Positions 31,858 through 40,233 of a DNA stretch of 64,000 nt are shown in pieces. Positions within the stretch are counted from its first letter, which is position 1. Every line of letters starts with the position of its first letter. Made by a program: the position numbers and the translations under genes. Source of the DNA: an uncultured Clostridia bacterium. Lineage in GTDB: Bacteria; Bacillota; Clostridia; Christensenellales; Aristaeellaceae. The notes beneath the pieces were generated by a model. It saw nothing but the letters and a program-made list of their open reading frames with translations. It searched no databases and was not told the DNA's origin. The stretch spans positions 124,001-188,000 of the forward strand of contig CALCQO010000002.1 in NCBI GenBank assembly GCA_937894675.1, in the 5' to 3' direction.

Positions 31858-32964
31858 TCAGGGCAGGGTCAGGGCGTATACGTCCTGGCCGCAGTTAATC
31901 AAAGCCACACCGTTGGTCAGTTTGCCGATGTAGCCGGTAACGGGCTGGTCGATGGGGGCGGGCAATTTTAAAGCCGTAAAGCGCTGGGCGTTGATGTCCG
32001 CCCGGTAGAGACTGTCGGCGGAAAAGGCGTAGATGGTGCTGCCCCGGATGGCGGCGCCCACGCTGGTATCGGGCAATGTGTAGCGCAGGCTGCGGCTGCC
32101 CTGCAGCACCCGCAGCTCGGTGATGGACTGCTCGTCCTCCGTCTGGAACTGGGGGGCGAAGAGCATCCGGGCGTCGCCCGCGTCCAGCACCCAGTCAATC
32201 AGCTTCCAGCCGTAGACCAGGCGGCGGGTGTTGGCGCCCTGGGCGGTGCCCCGGTAGTCGTACAGGTTTACTTCCCGGGTGTTGACCACGTTCAGCAGCC
32301 CGCCGGAGTAGAGCACCTTGTAGGTGATTTCCTCACCCAACTCCACCGTGCCTGTGTTCATGGCGCCCACGCGGTAGATGTTCATCACGGTGGAGGGCAC
32401 CACGCCGTACACATCCAGGGAGGTAACCCAGATGTACTCGCCGTTCTCAAAAAAGCCCATGTCCAGAATGGCCCGGTCGGTATAGGCCAGGGTTTCGGTG
32501 TCCACGCCAAGGCCGGTCATATCCTTGATGACCAAGGTGGGGCTGATGTTGGGGCCGGTAACCGCCGCCACATACCGGGAACCGGCGCGGGCGAACTGGA
32601 TATCGTCTGTTAACCGGTCGTTATAGGTGGCGCGGCCGTTTCTATCCAGGATGTGCAGATTGGCGCCCACCCAGGCCACGGCGTGGTTGTCCGCCACGTC
32701 GAACCCGGCGCCGCCGCCCAGGGAATAGTTCCACATTTCAGAGCCGGAGGAGGACAGGCAGAACAGTGTGGTGCCGTCGTAATACAGCACCCTGTCCCCA
32801 AAGGGGGTTACCTGCTGGCTGACGACGCAGCGCAGTTGGAGCGCGCTCATCTGCCGGGTGCCGCCGCCAAAGACGCCGCCCAGGTAGAGTATCATCGCCA
32901 GGGCCGCCACAATCAGGATGATGACCAGCACCATCCGTTTGTCGTCCCGCTTGCGCTCCTGCAT
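31858..32964 (-). CDS. membrane-anchored beta-propeller-like protein (DUF5711-like)
   Basis: A protein of 368 residues with a positively charged start (QERKRDDKR), one transmembrane segment at about 11-31 and an extracytoplasmic part made of repeated strands with Asp/Gly turns (GDRVLYYDGTTLFCLSSSGSEMWNY, NLHILDRNGRA). This resembles a WD/PQQ-like propeller and Clostridial DUF5711 proteins. The start at 32964 has a GGGGGAA site; the frame upstream to 33012 overlaps the -10. No function is known. It is co-transcribed with cvpA, which suggests an envelope role. Confidence 0.65.
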   Translation of the reverse strand: MQERKRDDKRMVLVIILIVAALAMILYLGGVFGGGTRQMSALQLRCVVSQQVTPFGDRVLYYDGTTLFCLSSSGSEMWNYSLGGGAGFDVADNHAVAWVGANLHILDRNGRATYNDRLTDDIQFARAGSRYVAAVTGPNISPTLVIKDMTGLGVDTETLAYTDRAILDMGFFENGEYIWVTSLDVYGVVPSTVMNIYRVGAMNTGTVELGEEITYKVLYSGGLLNVVNTREVNLYDYRGTAQGANTRRLVYGWKLIDWVLDAGDARMLFAPQFQTEDEQSITELRVLQGSRSLRYTLPDTSVGAAIRGSTIYAFSADSLYRADINAQRFTALKLPAPIDQPVTGYIGKLTNGVALINCGQDVYALTLP

Positions 32965-33010
32965 GCTTCCCCCTTGAAACGCGCCGGTTGCCCGGCGCTT
33001 CGCTGTGCGC

Positions 33011-33040
33011 ATTATACAATGCCCCGGGTATGTCCGTCAA
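33011..33040 (-). promoter_or_regulatory. promoter of the propeller-cvpA unit
   Basis: Minus-strand TTGACG (33035-33040), an 18-base spacer and TATAAT (33011-33016). Confidence 0.75.
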
Positions 33041-33074
33041 ACAAACGGCGCCCTGACAAGGGGCGCCAGCGCAA

Positions 33075-33103
33075 TTGAAAAACAGGCGGGTAAACTGTAT
33101 AAT
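33075..33103 (+). promoter_or_regulatory. promoter of the DUF1292-uvrC unit
   Basis: TTGAAA (33075-33080), a 17-base spacer and TATAAT (33098-33103), 24 bases before the start codon. Confidence 0.82.
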
Positions 33104-33127
33104 ACAGAAAAGAAAGGGGGGATACCC

Positions 33128-33436
33128 ATGAGTGAGAACGAGCGCCTGGACGTAATTGAAGGAACCGATGAAGAAGGCAACAGCCTGCTGCTGCAGGTGG
33201 AGCGCTATTTCTTTTACAATGGCGACGAGTATGTGCTGCTCAAAGCCATGGATACCGCCGAGGAAACCCTGTATGTGATGAAGGTGCAGGTAAGCCAGGA
33301 TGAGGAAGGCGAGGCGGTGGAGGATTTCCTGCCGGTGGAGGAGGAACTGATGGAATCCCTGCTGCAGGTGGTCAGCGCCCAGTATGTCGCCCAGCAGGAG
33401 CTGGACATCCTGCCGGAGGATGACGGCAAGGCATGA
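33128..33436 (+). CDS. DUF1292 domain protein
   Basis: A small acidic protein of 102 residues (about 30 Asp/Glu). The core IEGTDEEGNSLLLQVERYFFYNGDEYVLLKAMD fits the DUF1292 (YrzB-like) family, small cytosolic proteins of unknown role in Firmicutes. The ATG at 33128 follows a GGGGGGA site and a strong promoter. Its stop overlaps the uvrC start by four bases. Confidence 0.82.
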   Translation: MSENERLDVIEGTDEEGNSLLLQVERYFFYNGDEYVLLKAMDTAEETLYVMKVQVSQDEEGEAVEDFLPVEEELMESLLQVVSAQYVAQQELDILPEDDGKA

Positions 33437-35253
33437 CCCTGACGGACAACCTTCAGCTGAAGCTAAGCATGCTGCCCCCCAGCCCCGGATGCTACCTGAT
33501 GAAGCAGAAGGGGGACATCATCTATGTGGGCAAGGCGGTGAACCTGAAAAACCGGGTGCGCAGCTACTTCGCCCAGCAGGACCACACCCCCAAGGTGGCG
33601 GCCATGATGCAGCATGTGGATGATTTTGACATCATGCTCTGCGCCACCAACCTGGAAGCGCTGATGCTGGAATGCAACCTCATCAAGCGCCACCGGCCGT
33701 ACTACAACATCCTGCTCAAGGATGACAAACACTACCCCTACCTGCGGCTGAGCAGGCAGGAGCCCTTCCCCCGGCTGACCATCACCCGGAAAGTGGTCAG
33801 CGACGGCGCACAGTACTTTGGCCCCTACATCGGTGCCAGCGCCGTGCGGCAGGTGTTTCAGCTATTGCGGCGCATTTTTCCCCTGCGCACCTGCACCCTG
33901 AAGCTGCCCCTCGCGCGCCCGGTGCGCCCCTGCGTGAACTACGAAATCGGCCAGTGCCTGGGGCCCTGCGCCCACAAGTGCACCCAGGAAGAGTACGCCA
34001 AGGTGGTGGAGGACGTGGTGGCCTTTCTGAAAGGCCAGTACAAGGATGTGGTGGCCCGGCTGCAAGCCCAGATGGAGGCGGCCTCTGCCCAGATGCAGTA
34101 CGAGCGGGCGGGCGAGCTGCACGCCGCCATCCGGGATATTTTGGGTCTGATGGAGCAGCAGAACGTGCTGAGCACCAAAGGCGCGGAGCAGGACATCCTG
34201 TCCCTGTGGCAGGACGATCTGGACGCCATGGTGCAGGTGCTGTTCGTGCGCGGCGGCAAGATGATCGGCGGGGACGCCTTCGCCCTGCCCCGGGAGGGCC
34301 GGGAGGACGCCCAGAACGTGCTGGACGGCTTTATGCTGCAGTTTTACGAGGACAACAAGCCTGCCCGGGAGGTGCTGGTGAGCGCCACGGGCGACAGGGA
34401 AACCATGGAAGCCTGGCTGCGGGACAAGCGGGAAGGCGCGGTGGATTTGCTTGTGCCCCAGCGGGGCGCCAAAAAAGCGCTGATTCTGATGGCCCAGAAA
34501 AACGCCCGGGACGCCTTGGAAAAGCGCAACGCCAGGGCCCAGGTGAAGCAGGAGCGCACCATCGGCGCCAGCGCGGAGCTGGCCAGAGCCCTGGGGATGG
34601 ACAGCGTGCCCCGGCGCATTGAAGGCTTTGACATCAGCAACACCCAGGGCGCCCAGAGCGTGGCCAGCATGGTGGTGTTTGTGGATGGGGAAGCCGCCAA
34701 GAAGGAGTATCGGCGTTTCCGCATTAAAACAGTGGAAGGCGCCAATGATTTTGCCTCCATGAACGAGGTGGTGTCCCGCCGCTTTGAGCGCGCCCGCCAC
34801 GAGGATGAAAGCCAGCGGTGGCCTTTGCCCGACTTGGTGCTGGTGGACGGCGGCCCCGAGCAGCTGAAGTTCGCCAGGGAGGCCATGCTGGAAACCGGGT
34901 TTGAGGTGCCCATGTTTGGGCTGGCGAAAAAGATGGAAGAAATCTGGCTGCCGGGCAGCGATATACCCGTGGTGCTCAGCCGCCGCTCGGCCGCGCTGCA
35001 TTTAATCCAGCGCATCCGGGACGAGAGCCATCGTTTCGCCATCACCCACCACAGGGGGCTTCGGGAAAAGCACTCGCTGCACAGCCGCCTGGAGGATGTG
35101 CCCGGCATCGGCCCTGCGCGGCGTCGGGCGCTGCTGGCCCACTTTGGCAGCATCAAAAAAATCACTGAATCTTCGGCGGAGGAACTGGCCCAGGTGAAAG
35201 GCATGTCCCTGCCCGCCGCCCAGGCGCTGCACAGCGCCCTGCACCCTAAGTAA
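33433..35253 (+). CDS. uvrC: excinuclease ABC subunit C
   Basis: UvrC makes both cuts in nucleotide excision repair. The protein has 606 residues: GIY-YIG nuclease (about 12-95; PPSPGCYLMKQKGDIIYVGKA), Cys cluster region (CVNYEIGQCLGPC), UVR helix pair (about 200-235), RNase H-like endonuclease with FDISNTQGAQSV and DLVLVDGGPEQL, and a C-terminal helix-hairpin-helix pair (VPGIGPARRRALLAHFGS). It overlaps the DUF1292 gene and ends before a 73-base gap with no clear terminator. Confidence 0.96.
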   Translation: MTLTDNLQLKLSMLPPSPGCYLMKQKGDIIYVGKAVNLKNRVRSYFAQQDHTPKVAAMMQHVDDFDIMLCATNLEALMLECNLIKRHRPYYNILLKDDKHYPYLRLSRQEPFPRLTITRKVVSDGAQYFGPYIGASAVRQVFQLLRRIFPLRTCTLKLPLARPVRPCVNYEIGQCLGPCAHKCTQEEYAKVVEDVVAFLKGQYKDVVARLQAQMEAASAQMQYERAGELHAAIRDILGLMEQQNVLSTKGAEQDILSLWQDDLDAMVQVLFVRGGKMIGGDAFALPREGREDAQNVLDGFMLQFYEDNKPAREVLVSATGDRETMEAWLRDKREGAVDLLVPQRGAKKALILMAQKNARDALEKRNARAQVKQERTIGASAELARALGMDSVPRRIEGFDISNTQGAQSVASMVVFVDGEAAKKEYRRFRIKTVEGANDFASMNEVVSRRFERARHEDESQRWPLPDLVLVDGGPEQLKFAREAMLETGFEVPMFGLAKKMEEIWLPGSDIPVVLSRRSAALHLIQRIRDESHRFAITHHRGLREKHSLHSRLEDVPGIGPARRRALLAHFGSIKKITESSAEELAQVKGMSLPAAQALHSALHPK

Positions 35254-35326
35254 GGCGAATTTTTATCTTCGGCAAGAAAAAGCCGCCCCCGGCCGTTATC
35301 TGAATGGAACACCCTTTGGAGGTATC

Positions 35327-36739
35327 ATGCTCAAACGCGTCCTGTGCCTGACCCTGGTATTGCTTCTGCTGCTGCCCGCCGGCTTTGCCCAAAGCCTGCC
35401 GCTGGTATCCGCTCTGCTTCCCGATTTGCAGGGACAGGGCGCCCAGCTGACCATCACGGGCGAGATCAAGGAATGGAACGCCTTTAAGGGCGTTTCCCTC
35501 GACGCCTTTGAGGAATGGGCCAGAAACAGCAGCCTGACGCTGCAGGTGGGGCAGGAACATTCCCTGGCCGCGCTGCGTTTTCTGGACAGCCCCGTGGTGC
35601 AGTACGCCCAGAGCCCCGACGGGGTGGTGATTTTGCCCGGCGGCACCCTGTATACCGGCGGGGAGGAAAGCCTGAGCGCCCTGCTGGGAGGAGACCTGGT
35701 GGATCTGGACGCCCCCGGAAGGTTTTTATCGGTACTGCGGGCAATCAGGAACGCTTTGCCCACCCTTCCCCCGCTGCTGGCCTCCTACGAGGAAACGGTG
35801 AAGGAAGGCATTACCATCAAGAATGTGGGCAGGGGCAGCCAGAAAGTCAACTACGAGCTGACCGCCGCCCAGTGGCAAGGGGTCTGGCCGCAGATAACCC
35901 AGGAAATTGTCAGCGCCCTGGAACAGGAGCTGCCCGGCGACCCCATCGCAGATAAGGCGCAGGCCTTTTTGCGGCAGGTTGCCTTTGACAAGAAGGGCAC
36001 CTACAAGCGTTTTCTGGACAAGGACGGCAATGACATCGGCTGGCAGTTTACCGGCACTTTGTCCTTGATGGGGCAGGACGCCCGCAAGGCAACCCTGTAT
36101 GGCGGCTACATCCAGGACGGTTTGTACCTGAGCGTCAAACTGCCCGCCCTAAGGGGCAAGAATGACCTGACCCTGGCCCTTTCCTACGCCCTGGAGGGCA
36201 GCAAAATCAAGCTGGACGGCAACTACCGAAGGTCTATGAACGGGCAGGCCGAAACCCTCGCCCTGGCTGTCAGCCTGAACACCGCCAAGGGTCTCAGCGG
36301 CAAGGCTGCCCTAACCCTGGGGGAAACGGGGCAGAAGAACACCGTCTGGACGCTGACCCCCAAGCTGGCGCTGGAAAACGGCACCTACAGCGGCACCGTG
36401 GGCCTCAGCCGCAAGAAGGGCACGAGGGAGTTTTCCCTGGCGCTTAACACAACCCTGGCTCCCGGCGCTGTGCCCGCGATGCCAACCTACGGGCGCACGG
36501 TCGACCTAACGGGCATGGACGAAGCCGCCCTGGCCCAGGAAAGACAGCGGCTCAGCGACACCCTAGCCCCCGCCCTGCTGCCCCTTTTGCTGCATGTGCC
36601 TGAGGAAAACCGCCTGGTGGTAATCCACGAAATGGGGCGGCACCTGCGGGTGAACGGCCCCGTCCTCAGCCTTGAACATATCGAAGAAAGCACATCAAAT
36701 ACCGACTATCTGGTGATTAAGGAGGAACAAAATCCATGA
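35327..36739 (+). CDS. exported protein of unknown function, tandem family member 1
   Basis: A protein of 470 residues with a Sec signal peptide (cleavage near residue 21, AGFAQS) and no further membrane segment. The mature part alternates beta-strand-rich stretches (about 300-400) with helical ones and has no Cys. No enzyme motif is visible. A GGAGGTATC site precedes the ATG. It overlaps the next gene by four bases. Four exported proteins of similar size follow one another here (to 41847) and share layout: signal peptide, helical plus beta body, no lipobox. Confidence 0.7.
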   Translation: MLKRVLCLTLVLLLLLPAGFAQSLPLVSALLPDLQGQGAQLTITGEIKEWNAFKGVSLDAFEEWARNSSLTLQVGQEHSLAALRFLDSPVVQYAQSPDGVVILPGGTLYTGGEESLSALLGGDLVDLDAPGRFLSVLRAIRNALPTLPPLLASYEETVKEGITIKNVGRGSQKVNYELTAAQWQGVWPQITQEIVSALEQELPGDPIADKAQAFLRQVAFDKKGTYKRFLDKDGNDIGWQFTGTLSLMGQDARKATLYGGYIQDGLYLSVKLPALRGKNDLTLALSYALEGSKIKLDGNYRRSMNGQAETLALAVSLNTAKGLSGKAALTLGETGQKNTVWTLTPKLALENGTYSGTVGLSRKKGTREFSLALNTTLAPGAVPAMPTYGRTVDLTGMDEAALAQERQRLSDTLAPALLPLLLHVPEENRLVVIHEMGRHLRVNGPVLSLEHIEESTSNTDYLVIKEEQNP

Positions 36740-38262
36740 AAAAAATCCTCGCCCTGCTGTTAGCCTTAGGTCTATTGGCAAGCCTGACGCCGGCCTTCGC
36801 CACCGAAAGCGAAGCGCTGGATGTGAAGCTAAGCAAGCAGCTGGTAAACGGCTCGGGCTTTAAAGTAACCCTGAGTTTTGAACCGGGCTCTGCCCTGCCC
36901 CTGGACGCGAACAGCCAGGATTCCCCCCTGCTTGCCCAGGGCATGCTGGTGGCCCAATCCCTGCTGCTGCGCAGCACCCTGCAGGCGGAGTATCTGAAAA
37001 CCGCCCTGGCGGCGCAAAAGAGCAAGGAAGACCTGAACATCAGCCTGCACATGGGGGATGTCCCGGCGGCCAGCTTCCGCTACCGCTCCGACGGCACCCT
37101 GGAGGCCTTTACCTCCAGCCTGCTGGGCAACAAGGAATATGCCGCCGCCACCGGCGAAAGCTTCTTCATGGGGCTGCTCAGCGGGGGAGCCTCCCAGTGG
37201 CCGGGGCTGGAGCGGGTGCTCTATGCCGTCTTCACGGCGGACAACGAGTGGCGTACCGCCGCCCAGGCCCTTTCCGCGCCCTACACGAACGAACTGAGCG
37301 TCTGGATGCAGAAGTATACCGACATCAAGACCGTGACAGCCGCCGACGGCAGTGTCAGCACCACCACCACCCTCACCATCCCCGCGGCGGAAGTGAAGAC
37401 CCAGGCCAAGGCGCTGCTGACCCGCTTTTTCGCCGACGAGCAGCTGCTGACGCTGCTGAAGGAAAAGATGACGGCCAGGGAAGCCGCGGTGTACCTGAAC
37501 CCCGCCATGCTGGGCAATTTCCTGACGGCGGTGGACAACCTGCCCCTGGATAAGGACGTGGTGATTACCCGTGTCTTTGGCAAGGACGGCCTTCTGATGC
37601 TCGATGACATCCTGCTGCCCATGGCGGGCGCCAACGGCCTTGCGGAAGCGCACTATGTGATGACGGTGCTGGAAGACGCCAGCGCCAAGACCCAGCTGAA
37701 GGTGACCAAGGCGGACGGTTCCCTGCTGGATGTGAGCGTGATTGCCGCTGACAGCCAGGTGCCCACCTACGCCGGTACCATGACCCTGACCCCCGCCCCC
37801 CTGCCGGCGGCCATCGCGCCTGCCACCGCGGCGCCGGAAAGCGCCCCCGAAAGCTACGCCTTTACCCTGGAATACAACCTGGGCGATACCATCTACGACC
37901 GGCTGCAGGACCGCTACACGGCCAACCATACCGCCAAGGCCACCATCACCCCCAATGGCGGGCAGACCCATACCCTGGAAGCCAACATCACCATGGACTC
38001 GGGCAACAACCGTTCCTCGGCCACCAATGTCAACGGCACCCTGACCTGGACAAGGCAGGGCAGCGACAACAAACTGGTGGCCAACATCACCGGCGGCTCC
38101 ACCGCCCCCTGGTCCATCCCGGCGGTGGACGCGGCGAACGCCCTGCGCCTTGACAGCATGACGCCTGAGGAATTGGCGGAAGTTACCAAGCAGTGGCAAG
38201 CGGACATCCAGGCCGCCCTGGCCCAGATGATGACCTCCCTGCTGCCCCAGACCACGCCGTAA
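36736..38262 (+). CDS. exported protein of unknown function, tandem family member 2
   Basis: A protein of 508 residues with a Sec signal (cleavage near residue 22, TPAFATES). It contains helical blocks (EVKTQAKALLTRFFADEQ at about 217-235) and a Pro/Ala linker (APLPAAIAPATAAPESAPES, about 355-375) before a C-terminal beta-rich domain. No catalytic motif is seen. The ATG overlaps the previous stop, with a GGAGGAA site. A strong terminator follows, so members 1 and 2 form one transcript. Confidence 0.7.
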   Translation: MKKILALLLALGLLASLTPAFATESEALDVKLSKQLVNGSGFKVTLSFEPGSALPLDANSQDSPLLAQGMLVAQSLLLRSTLQAEYLKTALAAQKSKEDLNISLHMGDVPAASFRYRSDGTLEAFTSSLLGNKEYAAATGESFFMGLLSGGASQWPGLERVLYAVFTADNEWRTAAQALSAPYTNELSVWMQKYTDIKTVTAADGSVSTTTTLTIPAAEVKTQAKALLTRFFADEQLLTLLKEKMTAREAAVYLNPAMLGNFLTAVDNLPLDKDVVITRVFGKDGLLMLDDILLPMAGANGLAEAHYVMTVLEDASAKTQLKVTKADGSLLDVSVIAADSQVPTYAGTMTLTPAPLPAAIAPATAAPESAPESYAFTLEYNLGDTIYDRLQDRYTANHTAKATITPNGGQTHTLEANITMDSGNNRSSATNVNGTLTWTRQGSDNKLVANITGGSTAPWSIPAVDAANALRLDSMTPEELAEVTKQWQADIQAALAQMMTSLLPQTTP

Positions 38263-38274
38263 CCATTCCTGCGC

Positions 38275-38313
38275 AAACCGCGCCGCGGAACAAAACCCGC
38301 GGCGCGGTTTTTC
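38275..38313 (+). terminator. strong intrinsic terminator after tandem member 2
   Basis: AAACCGCGCCGCGG (38275-38288) pairs with CCGCGGCGCGGTTT (38297-38310) around an eight-base loop, followed by more T residues. Confidence 0.92.
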
Positions 38314-38316
38314 GTT

Positions 38317-38495
38317 CGTCAAAAAAGGTCTTTCGGACGCTTTTTCGCCGTTTGGGAACGATGAGACCCTCCGCCTCTTGCTGCACTCCCGGGCGGCTAA
38401 GGGCCTGAAAACCCTTGCTACGCAAGGCTTACCGCATCACCGCACCTGTCGCTGATGCGGATTTCAGCAGGAGGGATGCCCCTCCTACACCTCCC
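38317..38495 (-). repeat. dispersed structured element, copy B (~179 nt, leftward)
   Basis: Read on the minus strand this matches copy A (743-923) along its length. Conserved blocks include TGAAATCCGC, GCGGTAAGCCTTGCG, GCCGCCCGGGAGTGCAGC, ACGGCGAAAAAGCGTCCGAA and the final GACCTTTTTTGACG. Stem 1 is AGGAGGG/CCCTCCT and stem 2 CCGCATC/GATGCGG, both changed relative to A (ATCGGAGG/CCTCCGAT and CCGCCCC/GGGGCGG) yet still paired. The T-rich end points at the terminator at 38275. The rest of the 399-base gap (38263-38661) holds that terminator and the promoter below. Confidence 0.7.
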
Positions 38496-38589
38496 CTCTG
38501 GTGTCTGTTCCTATCAAAATGCAACCCCATGGTATTGTGTAAAAAATCAGCCCCGGGCGGGATATGACCCGGATTTAAGAATTCTTCAT

Positions 38590-38617
38590 GTTTACGGTTT
38601 GGATTTTATGTTATAAT
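38590..38617 (+). promoter_or_regulatory. promoter of tandem member 3
   Basis: TATAAT at 38612-38617 with GTTTAC (38590-38595) 16 bases upstream, in an AT-rich stretch. Confidence 0.65.
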
Positions 38618-38661
38618 CATACAGGAAAACAGATTCTTACAGAACTGAAGGAGGATATCCC

Positions 38662-40176
38662 ATGAAAATGTACAAACGCCTGGCAGCCATGCTGGTCGCC
38701 GTCATGATGGTTCTTTCCATGACAAGCGCGCTAGCCGTGGAACTGCCTGTCAGCCGCGCGCAGGCCGTGCTCAATGAAGGCAAGTCCGTCGAGAGCAACG
38801 TGACCCTCAGCGTGGATGCCCAGACCATCACCGGTCTGCTGGCCGGCATGATGTCCAACCCCAACGCTGACCCCGCCGAAGCGGAAGAAATGAACAACAT
38901 GATTAACCTGGTGGCAGGCGCCCTGGGCAAATTAAAGGTTCAAACCGTTTCCAACAAAACGGATGCCTCCGGCACCATCGGCACCGACAAGGGCAGCCTG
39001 ATGGATTACGCCGTCAGCATGAATGAGGAAACCGGCGAAAACGCCATCACCCTGAGCCTGGTGCCCGGCTATACCCTGGCTGCCGATCCCGAGCTGATTA
39101 AAAGCACCCTGGAGCAGAGCAAGGCCATGCAGCAGAACCCCCAGATGGCCGTCCAGATGATGGAAAAATACCTCAACGCCGCCAAGGCGCATTTTGAAAG
39201 CGATGTCGTTCCCAACCTGAAGGTGGAAACCGGCTCCTTCGACGTGAACGGCGCAACCTACACCAAGAACATGTCCGGCGGGTTCGACACCAAAATGATG
39301 GCCGGTATAACCAAAGCCCTGGCCGCCCTGGCCAAGGACGACGCGGAGCTCAAAGCTTTGCTGGATCCCATGCTGCAAAACGCCAGCCAGGAAAACCCCG
39401 AGAGCGTCAAGAGCTTTGACGAGCTGGTGGTCATGCTGGATGAAGGCGCCGATGAACTGCTGGCCGAAGAAGCCAAGGTTATCTTCGACCTGAACGCCTA
39501 CGAAAACGAGCAGGACAAGTCCTCCCTGGTAGAAATCAGCACCCCCTACTTTGACGGCGCCGCCGTGCACGCCACCATCGCCACCGTACCCACCGCCACC
39601 GGCCTTACCACCAATGTGGAAGCCATCCTGAAATCCCGCGGGGAAGCGGAAGGCGAAGCTGATGCCGCCATCGACTGGGCAAAAGTGAAGCAAGATGTGG
39701 CGACAGGCGTTGACATGATGACCCCCGTCATCAAGGTGCAGGCCGTCACCAACAAGGATGAGGCCGCCAACGAGTCCACCTCCAACGTGGTCGCCAGCGT
39801 GTCCGTCATGGGCATTCCCTTCGGCTTTCACGTGGACAGCAAGGAAACCCTGACAGGCGTTTACCAGAGCATGGCCACCATGGGCCTGACCCTGATGTCC
39901 CCCACCCCCCTGCTGACGGTGAATGTCGCCAGCAGCGAGACTGACAAACAGCCCGTGGCCCCGGTTACCGAAGGCACCACCATCGTTCCCCTCAAGTCTG
40001 AAATGACCGAGGAAGACATGGCGCCTCTGGCCCAGGTTGTCAAGGAAAAAGGCCTGCCCCAGCTGCTGGAGAACATCAACACCGCCCTGCCGGAGGAAGC
40101 CAATGTGCTGATCCCCCTGCTGCAGCAGATGATGACCCCCCCTGCCCTGACGGAAGGCACCACCCAGGCCAACTAA
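38662..40176 (+). CDS. exported protein of unknown function, tandem family member 3
   Basis: A protein of 504 residues with a signal peptide (about residues 1-26, SALAVE) and an acidic mature part without Cys. It shows LVPGYTLAADPELIKSTLEQ (about 133-152), comparable with FPGYSVKTNQVAEEQLD in member 4, and helical stretches separated by strands. No known domain is recognised. A GAAGGAGG site precedes the ATG. It has its own promoter and is followed by a hairpin before member 4. Confidence 0.7.
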   Translation: MKMYKRLAAMLVAVMMVLSMTSALAVELPVSRAQAVLNEGKSVESNVTLSVDAQTITGLLAGMMSNPNADPAEAEEMNNMINLVAGALGKLKVQTVSNKTDASGTIGTDKGSLMDYAVSMNEETGENAITLSLVPGYTLAADPELIKSTLEQSKAMQQNPQMAVQMMEKYLNAAKAHFESDVVPNLKVETGSFDVNGATYTKNMSGGFDTKMMAGITKALAALAKDDAELKALLDPMLQNASQENPESVKSFDELVVMLDEGADELLAEEAKVIFDLNAYENEQDKSSLVEISTPYFDGAAVHATIATVPTATGLTTNVEAILKSRGEAEGEADAAIDWAKVKQDVATGVDMMTPVIKVQAVTNKDEAANESTSNVVASVSVMGIPFGFHVDSKETLTGVYQSMATMGLTLMSPTPLLTVNVASSETDKQPVAPVTEGTTIVPLKSEMTEEDMAPLAQVVKEKGLPQLLENINTALPEEANVLIPLLQQMMTPPALTEGTTQAN

Positions 40177-40189
40177 GCGAACAACCACC

Positions 40190-40219
40190 AAAGCCCGTGC
40201 CTCGGCACGGGCTTTGTCT
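40190..40219 (+). terminator. hairpin between tandem members 3 and 4
   Basis: A perfect 12-bp stem AAAGCCCGTGCC / GGCACGGGCTTT with a two-base loop. The T tract is short and interrupted (TTTGTCTT), so it may only lower expression of the next gene. Confidence 0.7.
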
Positions 40220-40233
40220 TACAGGAGGAAACC

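Noticed and set aside
33862..35001. Long reverse-strand frame of 379 codons under uvrC
   Set aside because: It is a shadow of the uvrC codon pattern (His/Gly/Gln-rich) with no start site; other long antisense frames in the window (for example 1696-2601, 36829-38322, 38932-40191, 49713-51131) are rejected for the same reason.
36736..38262. Possible sortase or S-layer anchor in the tandem exported proteins
   Set aside because: No LPxTG, SLH or C-terminal membrane segment is present in any of the four.
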